The notes under the pieces are model-generated. The model had not been told where the DNA came from, did not search any database, and was given only the letters and a program-made list of their open reading frames with translations. From positions 1 to 14,410 of the forward strand of contig JBMOJH010000088.1 of assembly GCA_049316905.1 (NCBI GenBank): DNA of 14,410 bases. The letters are read 5' to 3'. Positions 13,922 to 14,410 of this stretch are shown one piece after another. Position numbers and translations under genes: made by a program. Numbering within the stretch: the first letter of the stretch is position 1; every line of letters starts with the position of its first letter. This DNA comes from CAIPVR01 sp049316905 (lineage in GTDB: Bacteria > Actinomycetota > Acidimicrobiia > Acidimicrobiales > Microtrichaceae).

Positions 13922-14410
13922 GCCCGGTCCTCCGACGTGCGCGGCGTCTCGGCGCCGGTCGCGGCCACACGGCCACCCCCGCGGGTCGGGCCCGGCCCAC
14001 CGGCTGGGCGTCGGTCGGCCGGGTACGGGATGCGGTCCACCGGCGCGACGATCCGCAGCAGGCCGACCAGGAGGAGGAGGGCCAGGGGGATGATCACCGC
14101 CCGCTGCGCCACGTAGGGCCAGCCGAGGTGCTCGGCCAGGTCCACCCCTGCCAGCCCGGCCGCGCTGATGACGACGGCGAAGGCCAGGTAGTGCCAGAGG
14201 AAGACCCCCATGATCCGGTCCCCGACGTTGCGGACGGTCCAGTCCACGGCCCGGCGGCCACGGATCGCGGTGATCGGGTTCCGGAGGGCCATGAGCAGGC
14301 TCACCCCGACCACACACTCGAGCACGGTCATCATCGTGCGGGGCGAGGCGCCGAGCCACGCCGGGTAGGGGCCGGCCACCACGAGGAACGCCATGGTCGC
14401 CACGCCACCG
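13918..14410 (-). CDS. membrane acyltransferase, acyltransferase-3 family (5' end missing)
   Basis: This is the C-terminal part, about 163 codons, of a larger membrane protein whose start lies beyond the right edge; the frame is open to base 14410. Visible helices include MATMAFLVVAGPYPAWLG, MMTVLECVVGVSLLMAL, VGDRIMGVFLWHYLAFAVVI, and a last one around VIIPLALLLLVGLLRIVAP. The FLWHYLAF segment is typical of the last part of acyltransferase-3 (OafA/YrhL-like) proteins, which move acyl groups onto sugars or other acceptors at the cytoplasmic membrane. The tail after the last helix is about 45 residues, rich in Pro, Gly and Arg. Its TGA overlaps the ATG of the KAS III-like gene as ATGA. Its catalytic His-Asp/Glu region would lie in the missing N-terminal part. 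The family call is likely and the acceptor unknown. Confidence 0.75.
   Translation of the reverse strand, partial: GGVATMAFLVVAGPYPAWLGASPRTMMTVLECVVGVSLLMALRNPITAIRGRRAVDWTVRNVGDRIMGVFLWHYLAFAVVISAAGLAGVDLAEHLGWPYVAQRAVIIPLALLLLVGLLRIVAPVDRIPYPADRRPAGGPGPTRGGGRVAATGAETPRTSEDRA

Noticed and set aside
12906..14000. An N-terminal extension of the Ccr-type frame through the KAS III-like gene.
   Set aside because: The extension is Arg/Gly-rich and out of frame with the condensing enzyme. The ATG at 12905 starts a normal family N-terminus.

Overview
This window is about 14.4 kb of very GC-rich DNA, densely packed with genes whose stops and starts often overlap by four bases. Gene content, strong G/C third-position bias and several starts that look leaderless point to an actinobacterium (Actinomycetota). 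A lineage such as Acidimicrobiia is possible, but that is inference from style and not from a marker gene. No tRNA, rRNA, insertion sequence, CRISPR array or phage gene is visible.

Layout: 1-1275 (minus) is a DinF-type MATE efflux protein cut by the left edge. It is divergent from a small membrane-anchored protein of unknown function (1337-1780, plus). Then on the plus strand come ilvD (1840-3528) and an ABC exporter pair, ATPase 3525-4346 and permease 4343-5956, each start overlapping the previous stop. A DUF2231 membrane protein (6022-6660) follows. On the minus strand, 6666-7297 holds a NadD-like nucleotidyltransferase and a coupled 40-residue membrane peptide. These are divergent from a Nudix hydrolase (7367-7861). 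The ilvB-ilvN-ilvC operon (8129-11529) is preceded by a 267-base leader region. Convergent with it, 14410-11547 (minus) carries three overlapping genes: the C-terminal part of a membrane acyltransferase, a KAS III-like condensing enzyme and a crotonyl-CoA carboxylase/reductase-type enzyme.

Functionally, the core is valine/isoleucine synthesis: IlvB/IlvN (acetohydroxyacid synthase), IlvC (reductoisomerase) and IlvD (dehydratase), in two separate transcription units. The ilvB leader encodes an 11-residue peptide, MRELNVLLVVP, with six Leu/Val codons. It is followed by a stable hairpin, so classical ribosome-mediated attenuation is the obvious model. Further downstream are extra hairpins with mutually exclusive partners that reach towards the ilvB ribosome binding site.

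The most unusual part is the minus-strand operon at the right. Its KAS III-like protein keeps the active-site Cys, but the usual His and Asn positions appear exchanged (Cys135, Asn269, His296), an arrangement that recalls thiolases. It is translationally coupled to a Ccr-family protein that retains the residues known for CO2 binding. This suggests a small acyl-CoA carboxylation/condensation route whose product may be handled by the membrane acyltransferase.
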